Assembly: GCF_000203815.1 (NCBI RefSeq) | Contig: NW_004457734.1 | Span: 379,233-443,232 of the forward strand | Length of the DNA: 64,000 nt | DNA from: Cavenderia fasciculata | Taxonomy: Eukaryota; Evosea; Eumycetozoa; Acytosteliales; Cavenderiaceae | Direction: 5' to 3' | Part shown: positions 23,582 to 35,207 of the stretch, piece after piece | How positions within the stretch are numbered: the stretch's first letter is position 1 | How the letters are laid out: the number at the start of each line of letters is the position of its first letter | Notes under the pieces: model-generated | Told to the model about the DNA's origin: nothing | The model's input: the letters and a program-made list of their open reading frames with translations, nothing else | Database searches by the model: none | Translations under genes and position numbers: made by a program

Positions 23582-25842
23582 ATGACAACAACATTTCATT
23601 CTATATTCAGAGCTAAATATATTAGATATTTGATATTCAATCATATTAGTAGTATATCAAAACAATGGCCACAATCATTAGTAGGAAGAGATATCATCAA
23701 GTTGCCTCGACTCGAAATGATATCAATCTATGCAATGCCTTGGCACTTTATAAGTCATTATCTACCATCGGATAGTAATCAGATACCATTGGAAAGAAGA
23801 AAAATAGTGATCACTCATTACTGCGTCATCGTAATGCAACATTTGATACTCTTGAACATCTATTGAAATGGTCGAATGTTGTTGAATTTGATTGGGATAT
23901 CTTGGAAGAATGTCGTGATCGTTTTGTAAATCAAGAGATATTAGAGTATCTAATCAAGAGATGCACTGCTGCTCGAAACAACAACAAGAATTTCTATTTA
24001 AATGGTGTGATAAAAGTTGCATGCATGAATGGTTATCTCTCGACTGTCAAATTAATCGGCTCTATAAAAGGTGTACAAATCGACAACTATATGCAGTTAA
24101 TAGATATGGTTTGTAAAGTATCAAAAAAAGCAATAGACAGGGCTAGTAGTGTATTGTTTGAACTCGTAAAGTATTTACACTTTAATAGATTTGGAGGTGC
24201 AACAACCAATGCAATGGATTTTGCTGCTCGTAATGGTCATTTAAAGATTGTCAAAGTATGTATTCTGTTTGACGTTGAATTTTGTCTATATTTAGTGATA
24301 TATTGACCATAATATACTATTTCTTTTTAGTTCTTGCATAAAAATCGTCAAGAAGGATGTTCAACTGATGCTATCGATTGGGCAGCTAAAAAAGGTCACA
24401 TTGAAATTGTAAAGTACCTTCATCTGCATCGTAGTGAAGGTGCAACAACCAATGCTATGGATTGGGCTGCTGAAAAGGGTCACATTGAAATTGTAAAGTA
24501 TCTTTCAGAGCATCGTACTGAAGGTGCAACAACAAGGGCTATGGATTTGGCATCAAAGAATGGACACTTTGAAATTGTAAAGTTCCTTTCAGAGCATCGT
24601 AGTGAAGGTGCAACTACAAATGCTTTGAATAGTGCAGCTGAAAAAGGACACTTTGAAATTGTAAAGTATCTTTCAGAGCATCGTAGTGAAGGTGCAACAA
24701 CCGATGCTATGGATTGGGCAGCTGAAAAAGGACACATTGAAATTGTAAAGTATCTTTCAGAGCATCGTAGAGGTGCAACTACAAATGCTTTGAATAGTGC
24801 AGCTGAAAAAGGACACTTTGAAATTGTAAAGTTCCTTTCTGAGCATCGTAGTGAAGGTGCAACAACCAATGCTTTGGATAGGGCAGCTGAAAAAGGACAC
24901 ATTGAAATTGTAAAGTATCTTTCAGAGCATCGTAGTGAAGGTGCGACAACCGATGCTATGGATAGGGCAGCTGAAAAAGGACACATTGAAATTGTAAAGT
25001 ATCTTTCAGAGCATCGTACTGAAGGTGCGACAACCGATGCTTTGGAAAAAGCAGCTTACAATGGTCACATTGACGTCGTCAAGTACCTTCATTTCAACAA
25101 AACAGAAGGTGCAACAACCGATGCTATTGATACAATCAATAATATAGATTGGCTATCTCCAAATGGTCACATTGATACTATGAATTATCTTTCAGAGTAT
25201 CTTGGAATCGATGTCAATAATGGAATTAAAATGAATACTTTAAATTTGGCGGCTTTTAACGGCCACATTGATACAGTCAAATTTATTCATGAGCAGTTGG
25301 ATGATACAACAAACTATACCTTTCTTTCGTTTAGGAGAAATTTTAACATTATTTCAATTAGGAGCACATTTAATCTTGTAGTAGAAAAAAATCACGTTGA
25401 AGTTGCCAAAGTATGTATACCAACAAACTTTAGTTAAAATTAATTTATATCTGACGTCATTCCAATTTCATCCTATTAGTACTATATTTTACACTTTCCT
25501 CAAAGTGAAGAATCAATCCAAACTGCAATAGATTATGTTTGCCAACATGGATCTCTGGAAATGGCATCGTTTCTCATCAGTCTAGTAAAAGATGAGTCCA
25601 ATCAAGAAGAACTACTAGAAACTACATCATTGTATGGACACTATGATATTGTCAAGTTGATTCTCCAGCAATTTGGAGATAAACTGAGTAAAAAAGCACT
25701 TAAAAGAGTCATACACAAAATGGAATCCAGAAACCAATTTGAAATCACTCTACTACTCGAAAATCATTTAAAACAACTCATTAAAAACATCCCTTTTCTC
25801 TATCCCGAAAACAAAGGTAAAAAAAGATCAAACAAGAAATAA
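23582..25842 (+). pseudogene. Ankyrin-repeat family gene K with a one-base frameshift in exon 1
   Basis: Three exons, 23582-24255, 24331-25410 and 25480-25842. Exon 1 is 674 bases, one short of a multiple of three; at about 23821 the family sequence coding YCCHRNAT lacks one base (TACTGCGTCATCGT), so the frame is lost and returns in the next frame. All splice sites and the rest of the frame are intact, so this is a very young pseudogene, a sequencing error, or a case of frameshifting. The gene has lost the small repeat introns seen in its relatives: exon 2 alone carries about twelve 28-residue repeats, some nearly identical in DNA. The C-terminal module is present (MASFLISLVKDE, LLENHLKQL). 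Confidence 0.75.
24331..25085 (+). repeat. Tandem 84-base coding repeats in gene K
   Basis: Consecutive 84-base units encode KYLSEHRSEGATTDAMDW and AAEKGHIEIV-type 28-residue repeats. Units at about 24660-24745 and 24885-24995 are almost identical at the DNA level (shared GAAATTGTAAAGTATCTTTC), which points to recent duplication or gene conversion. One unit near 24770 lacks two codons (EHRRGATT), and it sits between otherwise regular units. Confidence 0.85.
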
Positions 25843-26085
25843 TAAAGGAGACATTTATCAAATTAATTAATTTTGATGTGTATTATTACATATTTATTTT
25901 TTAAATATTGCCTCCTCTGGAAAATATTTTTTTTTGCAACTGGCACACTCACTATGTGCCTCTTTTCATCTACCCACTTTCACACACACACACACATTTT
26001 GATTGAATCATGATAATCCACATTAAGTTATTAAGAACAACTGTCTATCAAAAAGTAAATAAACATTTTCATTATTAAATTTTAT

Positions 26086-27604
26086 TTAAAATCCATTATT
26101 TGCAATTTTACATCTAAATTTAATGATAATGATTCCTTTATCTAAAAACTCTTTTTTAATAAATAGTCCAGACATTTGAGAGTTTTTCAATTTGATGTAG
26201 TTGATAAACTCTGTACCTTTTTCGTTTCCAGTTAGGCAACAATAGGTTCCAGGTATTTGTATTTGGAATTTATATTTTAATTCAGTATCTGTAGCTCTTA
26301 GACCAATGGCATGAAGACTTAATTCATAATTGATCAAATGAATTTGAAATGGTGTTTCATTGATTATAAATACTGGTGATTTCCAACTAAATGGAAATAC
26401 TCTATCATTTGAATAGATTAAATCTTTGTTGATTGTCCATTCATATGAATGCTAAAATTGTTGAAAGAAATAAAATGAATTAAATAACAATCAAATTAAA
26501 TTATATGAAATTTTAAATTATAATTACCCATCCTTTTGCTTTGTTTTGTTCTATTAAATGTTTAATGCTTTCATTTGTATCTTTTAATTCTAATGATAAT
26601 TTAATATTTTCATCCTATAAAAAAAACAAATAATAAAAAAGTTAGGAGGATATAATTATTAATTTGTTTGATAAAGATAATGAATTTAAATACCGTTAAA
26701 AGTTTTAATTTCTGATTAAAAGATTGATTCATTCCAGAGATGTGAGTTGAAATTGATTCGTTAATATGATCATTCATATCTTTTCTCATACCAATAAAAC
26801 TACATTGAGCCTTTCCAAATGGACATTCAACCTTTTGATTTGGACATTCAGCAAGATGATCTTCTTTCTTTTTTCTAATATATGTTTGTCTACATCCATA
26901 TTGACACTGTTCATTCATTTCAGGACACCAAAATTGCTCGTGGAAAACCATATTTGATAGTTTAAATTCTTGTTGACAATATTGACAACTAACAATTCTG
27001 AATTTGCATTCCTCTAAATGATCTTCCAGCTCTGGTTTTAAAAAGGTGTGATCACATCCACCATTTGGACATTTATATCGATTAAATTTACATGATAATT
27101 GATGAATATCACTTTCCAAATCACCAATCTTTATAATTTCATCACATAATAATTCTCCAACCAAAATATTCTCTTTATGAAAATGATTAATACAATAAAT
27201 CTAAAATACAATAAAGTTAATATTCATTTTCAAATCAACTTGATTTGTTGTATCTACTTTTAAATCTTTGGTCATGTTTTCAGCAAGTAAACTACAATTT
27301 AATTGATCAAGGTTGATTTCAATTCTACATTGAGGGCAACTTCTTTTACCACGATTAACACCCAATGCTATAGGTTTAATACAATCCAAACAAAATAAAT
27401 GTCCTAAATAAAACAAAAAACATTAATTTTAGGAATATTTTGTTCTAACAACTCTTATGATTACATACCAGATTTACATTGTCTAGAGTTTTGTAAAATG
27501 CCTAGACATATACAACATTGAACCATTTCCATATCATTCTTTGATACTAGTCTATCCTCTAATTCAATGTTTGGTAAAACTCTATTATCACTCTCGTCTG
27601 CCAT
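26086..27604 (-). CDS. TRAF-like protein: RING, TRAF zinc fingers, coiled coil, MATH
   Basis: Five exons, 27604-27469, 27403-27258, 27200-26694, 26614-26528 and 26451-26086, give 413 residues. A RING finger lies at about residues 30-80 (CCICLGIL, then SGHLFCLDC and SCPQCRIEI). Cysteine/histidine-rich TRAF-type zinc fingers lie at about 100-230 (YKCPNGGCDH, CQYCQQEF, CQYGCRQTY, CPFGKAQC), followed by a helical coiled-coil stretch and a C-terminal MATH/TRAF-C domain from about 293 (SYEWTINKDL, SLHAIGLRA). This is the standard layout of dictyostelid TRAF-like ubiquitin ligase candidates. The donor of exon 2 (GTAGAT) is weak but keeps phase 0 and matches the position in the paralogues. It is the only complete member of a four-gene cluster. 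Confidence 0.88.
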
Positions 27605-27842
27605 TCCTTGTCGTATAAATGTTTTCTTTTCTTTCAATCAAACTACAGCACTGGTATTTCTATATATCTTTATCTATATCTACTTCTTACTCTTATTTAA
27701 ATGACATCACACTCTTTTAAAAAATACTATGAGTCATTGCTTTGGTTGTGTGGGTGGACCACCCACCATCAAAAATTAAATTAAATTACACTAATTTAAA
27801 TTTAAGGTGTGGGTAATTAGGTAAGGAAGTTGGCATGTAGAT

Positions 27843-29906
27843 TTATTTTTTATTATTTTTATTATTATTTTTTTGATTATCTTTTCTTTTTAAACTTTCT
27901 TTGATAATCATACTGATGATGATTTTAAGGGATGGATCGGGATCAACATGTTGGGTTTGAATGTAGGAATGAAGATTTTTAGTTGCAAAAAAGTGGTACC
28001 CATTGTTGTGTAGATAGAGTAGCATCTCTAGATGTTGACCATGGACTAGATCCTTGAGGAATGAGTCTTGTGGTAATGACAAGAGTGTATCTTTGACCCA
28101 ACCAAGTGTATTGACGTAATGGTCCAACATGTCAACTTGACCACTTGACACTATCAATTGAATATGTGTGCTGTTCATATCCTTTGGTTTGACAAAGTAT
28201 TCAAACATTTCAATAGATCCAGATGCAACCATACTTTTATCAACAACAATAGGTTGTGTGGTGTCTTGATTCATAGTTGCAATATATTGAAGAAATTGTA
28301 AACTCTTTTTGGATCCATTTGCAATGACTGCCTTTTGCATTTCAACAACATGTGAAGGAATGTGAGTGCATTCAGAGTAGAATAGATTTTGTGAGCAAGT
28401 ATTTGCAATGATTGTCTTTTTGCGATCATCCAATTTCTTTCTGCTCTGAAATCTTGTTACCAATTCCTTGTCCACCACATTTTCTTTGACCAGTCTATTT
28501 AGAAGCTCTAAAACATTGCTAGAGTAATGATAGTTCTAGTTGTGAAGCAAGAGATGGTAGAGAGTGACATCAACACAAATACTATTGTTTCGAATGTCAT
28601 TCTCGAGGTCTTGTAGACCTGTTTCGTTTGCATATTGAGTTATTTTTGCAAGATTGTTCATTTGTCGTTCTGGATCGATTGGATTGGGGTTGATAGATGG
28701 ATCCTTACTAAAGTAATGGATCAGCCTTTCTTTGGTATTAAATATCGCATCTTTATATCCAAGACTGAGCAAATACAAGGCAATCGGGAGAGCATCATCA
28801 TCAGTTCTAACATCAATAAAGTGCAATAATGACTCTCTGAGAAGGCCAGGTTGAGGATCTTTCAATCCAACACTTTCAATAATCTGTGGAAGAGATTCGG
28901 TAAATGGAATAACCTCTAGGATCTTTCTGTATTCTCCAAGTGATGCTTCCAAAGTAACCTCGTGTATGAATGGTAAGAATGTTTCGAGGTTTGGGTATCT
29001 ATCTTTGAACTCCAATTCGATCTGGTTCCAAAAATAACCCATTGTGTTTTTGGAAGGGTGTTGATCCAATTCAAGTCTCTTGTTGATTGCAGTATGGTTG
29101 GTTTGGTAGGTTGGATGTCTTTGTAAAAATTTGGTCACTGACAATTGCATTGCGTCAACCTTTTCGACAAAGTATTTGGCTGCCGATGGAACTGGATAGT
29201 GGTCTTTGAACCAAGCTTGTCTCGATGGTGACAATGTCGGGTGTTGGCGGTGCAGTACCACTAAATGGTACACTACTCTTGATTAGATACTTGATGACAT
29301 CTTTGTTGCCGTGGTTTAGAGCCGTCTGATACAAATCTGTTTGTTGTTGTGCGATTGGCCACTTTTGAGTGACCAATATACGAACAATATCAAGATTACC
29401 AGCTACACATGACAACATAGCAAGATTCGATGCCAAGAATGAAGATCTCTTTAATTTGTATAAATACAAAAAATAAGAGAGATCATTCACCGTTTCACAA
29501 ATCAATTCAATCTGTTATTAAAAGGTACATAGATACCCCTCCTTAACTTATCAATCAATAGACTAACATGACCATGCTCCAACATTGCAGTTGCATGATG
29601 CCAATGATCATATTTGCAAATATACTCTGCATAGTCTAAAGAGTCATCAAATAGTTGAGGTCCGATCCTTCGACCCAACTCGTTGATCTTTTGTCTTAGA
29701 TAAATTTGTTTATAGATTTTAAAGAATAATTGTTTCTCCCTATAGTAATAAAAGATATTAATAAAATAGTTGTATTAATTTAAATGATAATATCTAAGCT
29801 GAGTGTCGACTATAAATATATAAACATACATTTAATTAATTAATTCATCTAAATCATAAGATAAATATCTATTTTGAATAATAGAATCTTTACATAATGA
29901 ATTCAT
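27843..29906 (-). pseudogene. Ankyrin-type gene (second class), broken
   Basis: Read on the minus strand, a likely start lies near 29906, although that first exon (MNSLCKDSIIQNR) cannot be joined with confidence. A clear exon begins at 29739 (LFFKIYKQIYLRQKI, then EYICKYDHWHHATAMLEHGH), and another begins after a short intron with IELICETVNDLSYFLYLYK. Ankyrin-like helices follow (AGNLDIVRILV, ALNHGNKDVIKYLI). A frame change is needed between about 29273 and 29200, and an in-frame TAG sits at 28536-28538 with coding sequence continuing after it to 27843 (K/N-rich tail). So at least two breaks exist. It resembles the intronless ankyrin protein at 51451-53667 more than the 28-residue family. Confidence 0.65.
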
Positions 29907-29923
29907 TTCTGACTACTACTACT

Positions 29924-30150
29924 ACAGCTAGTGGTGTATTATTCTCTCTCTCTCTCTCTTGAAAACGGAAATGTATCTGTGTAGAGTGCAATTTGGTTCG
30001 TAGTTACTGTACTTGGGAAAAAAAAAAAGGGTGGTGAATAATAATTAATTAATTGTTTTTATTTATTTTTTGGTATCATCCTTGCAATTTCTTGATTTGA
30101 ACATCTAGATCTCCTATTGTTGTTTCAAGTTTGGACTTTTCATTCTTTAA
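29924..30150. other. Gap with CT microsatellite and read-through remnant
   Basis: It holds a CTCTCTCTCTCT run near 29943 and an A-run near 30018. On the minus strand, 30150-30079 continues the frame of the TRAF-like gene N past its stop with coiled-coil-like sequence (NEKSKLETTIGDLDVQIKKL), so part of that gene's original end lies here. Confidence 0.5.
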
Positions 30151-30868
30151 TTACTCATCCTCTTTCATTAGACATTGTGATGAGTGATTCACAGCCACAT
30201 CCCGTCTGCTATAATAATCATATTTTACTTTACAATATTCCTGATTACATCTATAGCACAATATTGGTATATAATTGCAACACTTGATGTGAGGAGCATA
30301 ATCTATATCAAAATTTTGAGGACTAAATGTTTTTCGGCATCCTTTGTCTTGGTAGAAACATGGAAATTCTTTTTTGGGGCAAATGGATTCATGAATTAAT
30401 CTACTACTTTTATCTCTTATTGAAAAGGATTTTTGGCACCCATTATGGTTATGTTCACAATTCACCTAAATTGACAAAATTAAATGTCAATAAATATTAC
30501 ATATGATTCCAACCAAATATATATTTACTTTTACATCTTGAACCCATAGGTCAGCAACAACACAAACAATAAGATTATCAAGACTGATTTCAACATTACA
30601 GTCAGCAGGACATTTGCATGTTTTCTCACCATTAGCAATTCCTTGTATACAGGCATAACAAAATAAATGACCTTCATAGAAATGAATTAACATTTTTCAA
30701 TCCTCTTTAAATTTGTTAATTGTATTTGTCTTGAAACATACCTTTGTGACATTGTCTAGCATCATCAACAATTTCTTTACAATTGCAACACTGAATCTTT
30801 TTCAATTCTTCTTCTGTTGTAAGTCTAGATGCTAATCCTTGATGAATATTTTTATGTACTTTTGCCAT
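30151..30868 (-). CDS. TRAF-like protein N, short (RING and zinc finger only)
   Basis: Three exons, 30868-30742, 30671-30529 and 30465-30151, give 194 residues. The RING finger is clear (CCNCKEIVDDARQCHKG, HLFCYACIQG, CPADCNVEI), followed by one TRAF-type zinc finger block (NGCQKSFSIRD, CPKKEFPCFYQDKGCRKTF, CCNYIPILCYRCNQEYC). It ends early at KEDE, where the paralogue P goes on; the same frame resumes after the stop with a coiled-coil segment, so the last third, including any MATH domain, is missing. The start is shared with paralogue Q (MAK). It may still be expressed as a short RING protein, or be an early pseudogene. Confidence 0.7.
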
Positions 30869-31004
30869 TCTTAAGGATAAATATATAAATGAATGGCAAT
30901 TATGCAATTCTTTCTCTTCTATATGCTTCTCTTTGTTTGATGCACAGTGTGATTATCATCAACCATTCAAATATGAATCAGTACTGAACCACGCACCCAC
31001 ACTA

Positions 31005-31290
31005 TTAAATAAACCCTTTGTATGTATTGACAATGAAAAAATTGCCATTACCTTCAAGCTTGACATAAACTAACTCGTACTTGTTGAAAGAATGATGAAG
31101 GTAGGGTCGGTATAGTTGGTGGTTAAAAAGTGTTTCTTGTGGCAAAGACAATCCCTTCGTTATCATTATACCTATTGATTGCGAGAAAGCAATTGGATGG
31201 TAAATGCTCTCCCATTCTTCGATCTGCCTACAATTACATCTATTGCAATAGTCTCTTCTTGCTAATAATAAAAGAAGTATTTCAAGTTGG
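31005..31290 (-). pseudogene. C-terminal remnant of an unidentified gene
   Basis: On the minus strand a coherent coding segment runs from about 31290 to a stop at 31005: IEEWESIYHPIAFSQSIGI, then ETLFNHQLYRPYLHHSF, then KYELVYVKLEGNGNFFIVN. Residue composition and codon use look like a real protein, unlike the serine-rich antisense sequence further upstream in the same open frame. A second copy of its last part occurs near 33385-33415 (NGNFF), beside the paralogous TRAF-like gene, so this remnant was duplicated with its neighbour. The family was not recognised. Confidence 0.45.
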
Positions 31291-31303
31291 TGTCTTCTTA
31301 TAG

Positions 31304-32025
31304 CACCACCAAAACAAGCCGCAGCAAAGAAAAAACCAGCCAAACAAGAACCAGCAGCTGCCTCTTGGTCGAGTGCACCACCAAAGAAATCATCATCATC
31401 ATCAAAGGTGACACCTGCAATATTAGAAAATAGAAAGATCATCACTGACATGTTAGGTCGTATGGGTATCAAAGAGAATCCTTTCAACTTTTCAGATGAC
31501 GACGAAGATTCAGAAGACTCTGAAGACGATAGCGATGAAGAGGATATTGAAGACGTCATCTCGACACCAGGTTCTAAACAACAAAATAGCAAGGCTGACG
31601 AGAAAGCTAAAAAAAAGACATTGGAAGCTAGCACCAAAGGTGAAAAGTGTGGACTTTGTGGAAAGAGTGGCAAGTTGACGAGAACACCTTGTTGCAACAA
31701 TGTCATTTGTGATGATTGGGACAACTATGTATTGTTCTCACAGGCCAATAACAGTTGTTCACGTAACCACGATCGTAATACTGTGTGTAGTGTACATTAT
31801 ATGCAAAAACATGGTGGCCCATGGCAAACATGTCAAGTCTGCAAGAGAGGCAGTCCACCAGCCATGTACGCTCATGGCGCCACCAACAAATACAACTTTT
31901 CTCCTCTCAAAAATGTAAAGTTAATTCCTTTCAAGTGTGCCATGTGTGGACACACCTCTACCGACAAGTTTGATTTCCCTACTGTAGGTTCCGGTGGTTA
32001 TTATTGTAAAAAATGTATTCCATAA
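31304..32025 (+). CDS. Cysteine-rich zinc-binding protein (5-prime end not found)
   Basis: A coding exon begins at a TTATAG acceptor at 31303 and runs to the stop at 32025. It starts with a lysine/alanine/proline-rich basic segment, then an acidic stretch (DDDEDSEDSEDDSDEEDIED), then a cysteine-rich domain with paired C-x-x-C knuckles: KCGLCGKSGKLTRTPCCNNV, ICDDWDNYVLF, RNHDRNTVCSVHY, WQTCQVCK, FKCAMCGH, YYCKKCIP. The central pattern resembles an uncharacterised zinc domain also found in fungi. No upstream ATG or donor could be joined, and the expected 5-prime exon position is occupied by the remnant on the other strand, so the gene may be 5-prime truncated. Its role is unknown. Confidence 0.65.
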
Positions 32026-32086
32026 AGAAATGTTTAAATAAATCACATATTATGATCGCCCCAAAAAAAAAGTTACATAAAAAACT

Positions 32087-32118
<32 letters not shown>

Positions 32119-32201
32119 TTATTTATTATTTATTATTAACTATTATAAATTATAAATTTTTAATTTTTTGTTTTTGATCAAAAGAAGTGTTGGCATTTCA
32201 A

Positions 32202-33343
32202 CTATGCTCTTTGATTGGTTTCATCACCGATAATTAATTGTATCTCCTTGATTTGGACAACCAGGTCATCTAGTTTAGTTGAAGATTCTCCCATTGTTGA
32301 TTCAAGTTTACTCTTTTCATTCTATAATTTGAAATAATAATAGTGAATTAATTTTAAAGGTAGAATATTTTTCAAAAGTTTTAAAAGGTTACCATTAATC
32401 CATTAAGTTTTAGTTTGTATTGTTCTGGAGTGGAAGCGACATGGACTAAAGGAGAACTTTGAATATGAGATTCTAAATCCTTTCTCATCATCTAGAAATA
32501 GAGAATATGTAAAAAAAAATGAATCATATTTTTTCTTTGATTTATCAATATACATACTGTGTCGATACAATTATCTTGATATGGACATTGTACAATTTGA
32601 TTTAGACAAGTTAATAAATGGGAATCCTTCTCTTGTCTCTTAATCTTTCCACATTTTAATGAGCATTCAATCAATTCATCGGGACATTTCAAACTGTGAT
32701 CATCGAAATGAATGTCTTTAAAGTAGCCATTTTTATATTGGCAATATCCTTGATTACATTTAGAGCATATTATTGGTTTGAATTTGCAGAACTTGATGTG
32801 GTCTGCATAATCACTATCATAATTTTTAATATTAAATTTAGATCTACACCCTTTGTAAATACATGGGAACCTTCTCTTGGGGCAGATGGATTCATGAACT
32901 AATCGACATTTGTCGCTGATAAAAAAGGTTTTTTTGCACCCATGGTTGGAATGATCACAGTCAACCTGCACGTATAGATAATTAGATAAATGGGAAATGA
33001 ATAATCCAAATTTTAAATTTATATTCAATCGTGAAGTTTTCTTACTTTGGCATCTTGAACAGACCGGTCAGCAACCACACAAACAATAAGATTATCAAGA
33101 CTGATTTCAATATTGCAGTCATCAGATGGACATTTGAATGTTTTTTCACCATTTGCAATTCCTTGTACACAGGCAAGACAAAATAAATGACCTTTATAGA
33201 AATGAATTAACATTTTTCAATCCTCTTTAAATTTGTTAATTGTATTTGTCTTGAAACATACCTTTGTGACATTGTCTAGCATCATCAACAATTTCTTTAC
33301 AATTGGTACACTGAATCTTTTTCAATTCTTCTTTTGTTGTAAG
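32202..33343 (-). pseudogene. TRAF-like gene P, start codon missing
   Basis: Five exon-like segments, 33343-33262, 33191-33046, 32965-32558, 32491-32393 and 32321-32202, join in frame to 284 codons ending at a TAG. They encode RING (CTNCKEIVDDARQCHKG, HLFCLACVQG), TRAF zinc fingers (HGCKKTFFISD, RFPCIYKGC, CSKCNQGYC, CSLKCGKIK, QCPYQDNC) and a coiled coil (NEKSKLESTMGESSTKL). There is no MATH domain. Compared with N, the first 15 codons including the ATG are absent; upstream the frame meets a stop within four codons. The rest is well preserved, so loss of the start is recent, or an unseen upstream exon supplies it. Confidence 0.7.
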
Positions 33344-33652
33344 CCAATGCAATTATTTTGATAAGCAATGTGGGTGTGATACAATGAAAAAAATTGCCAT
33401 TGCCATCTGATTAAAACTAGCAGTGTTTACAAACCCCCAATAAAGATTGACGAGGTGGGTATGATTGAAATTCTATATCCAGTCTGTCTCCAAATTTTAT
33501 TTTAATTATTTCTCTAGAATCAAAGGAGTGGACAGGGCAACTTTGCTGCTGTAAGTGTTGCATATTGGAGGGGTACCCCCAAGGAATGATTATTGGATAG
33601 TAGGTGGTGCACGAGATAAAATGAAATTCTAAAATAATATTCGATGATCACT

Positions 33653-34636
33653 CTAAATAATTGAATTGGGTCGATCTTCTCTTTCCTCTTCCTCTTTGAT
33701 TATAACATGTAATTTCTCTATTTTTTCAACTAGACCTTTTAATTTGATTGCCGTCTCACCCATACTTTCCTCTAATCTCTGCTTTTCTTGCTTTAAATTA
33801 TTGATTTATATTAGTTTTGAGAGAATGATAAAAAGTCCTTTTTAAAAACACCAATATAGTGATTTGGACACTTTAATTGAATATGTTCATTCATATTCTT
33901 TCTGGGGAGTGATAATCCACAATTTGATGTACATGCGATGGATAACTCTGGACAGGTGTCAGAGTGACTGGTTTTGTTGGAATCGGGACCAATGACATAC
34001 ACCGTTTGCATTGGGTGCATGTGATGGCGGTATTTACAACATGTGATATGATTTCGATACTGGTCATCAAAATTGTCTTGTGAGAATGACTCACTACATC
34101 CCAATTGATTAAACTGACAAAAGATTCTTCTAGATTTGCACATTGATTGGTGGAGCAATCTAATGGGATCACCATTAACAAAATATAAAGACCAACAATA
34201 TTCACATCGTACCTACAAAAGAAAAAGTATACATTAATATTAATTTAGTCATATATAGATTTATAAAAGGGTCAATACCTTTAAATCCTGGACAGCTTGG
34301 TCGGCGACAACGTTGACAATAATATCATCTGGACTGATTTGACGATTACATTGGGGACAATTGTACAAACAAGTATCGTCATCACAAGTAGTGGCAGTTG
34401 CTACAATGCAACTTGAACAAAATAAATGGCTGTTGTTCAATAATAGTATTATGGTTAGAAGCAATTTGATTAAAGGATATAGTATTCCAGTAAATTTATT
34501 TACCTGATTTACATTGTCTTGCATTATCTACGATCTCCTTGCAAATACAACACTCTACATTTTTCATATCGGTTGGTGATGCCAATCTGCCTTTTAAAGT
34601 TGAATACTTGTTACTTGTAGTAGTTGCCTTTGCCAT
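33653..34636 (-). pseudogene. TRAF-like gene Q, decayed
   Basis: Exon-like segments on the minus strand: 34636-34504 (MAKATTTSNKYS, then CCICKEIVDNARQCKSG), 34429-34279 (HLFCSSCIVA, CPQCNRQI), 34212 to about 33838 (zinc-finger part), and 33792-33653 (coiled coil, KQRLEESMG). The only AG available before HLFC leaves the frame one base short relative to the paralogues. Within the third segment the zinc-finger cysteines (TCTQCKRC) are in one frame and the flanks in another, implying two small compensating shifts. No MATH domain is present. It is probably a pseudogene. Confidence 0.6.
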
Positions 34637-35207
34637 TTTAAATCGTATCTCGATAGATATAATACACACAACTATATATCTAACTAATTCAATGATTTAT
34701 TTGTCCAATCTATAGCTAGCTAGCTATACATTTAATATCATTTATCATTTATTGTAATGATAACTAAACTGTAGAGAGCGTTAAAATAATAATCTGATTG
34801 TTGTAATTATTTATTTATGTATGTTGCTCATTGACTTGCAATGAATAATAAAATTTTAGTTCAAATAATCATCAATCGAGCTCTTCAAAAATCATTAACT
34901 AATTATTTAATTATTTAATTAAATATATTTAAAGATCCCCATAATATTACACATACATGAATATTATTCCCAATGGCGTCATATCGATCGATGATCATCA
35001 TAGATGAGTGCTAAGTTGTTTGATTGGTTCACACCACTAAGTGTGGGAATCACTATAAACCGAAATTAATCCATGGATGAATGGATGGGTGGATGTATGT
35101 ATTATGTCTCTTGATCAAGTACAATTTGTTTATTAACTACTACTTACAACTAGAGTTTTAGAGATTGGTCAATATTATACTCGGATGACTAAAACCTTGC
35201 AAGCGCT
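34637..35207. other. Divergent intergenic region before the coactosin-like gene
   Basis: About 570 bases between gene Q (minus) and the ADF-H gene (plus). It includes GCTAGCTAGC at 34713-34723, an A/T palindromic stretch TTTAATTATTTAATTAAAT near 34905-34925 and a patch with GGATGGATG near 35074. No gene is seen; it should contain both promoters. Confidence 0.4.

Noticed and set aside
24331-25090. Regular 84-base repeats resembling an array with spacers
   Set aside because: Repeats are contiguous, coding and in frame with no unique spacers, and occur in a eukaryote; not a CRISPR array.
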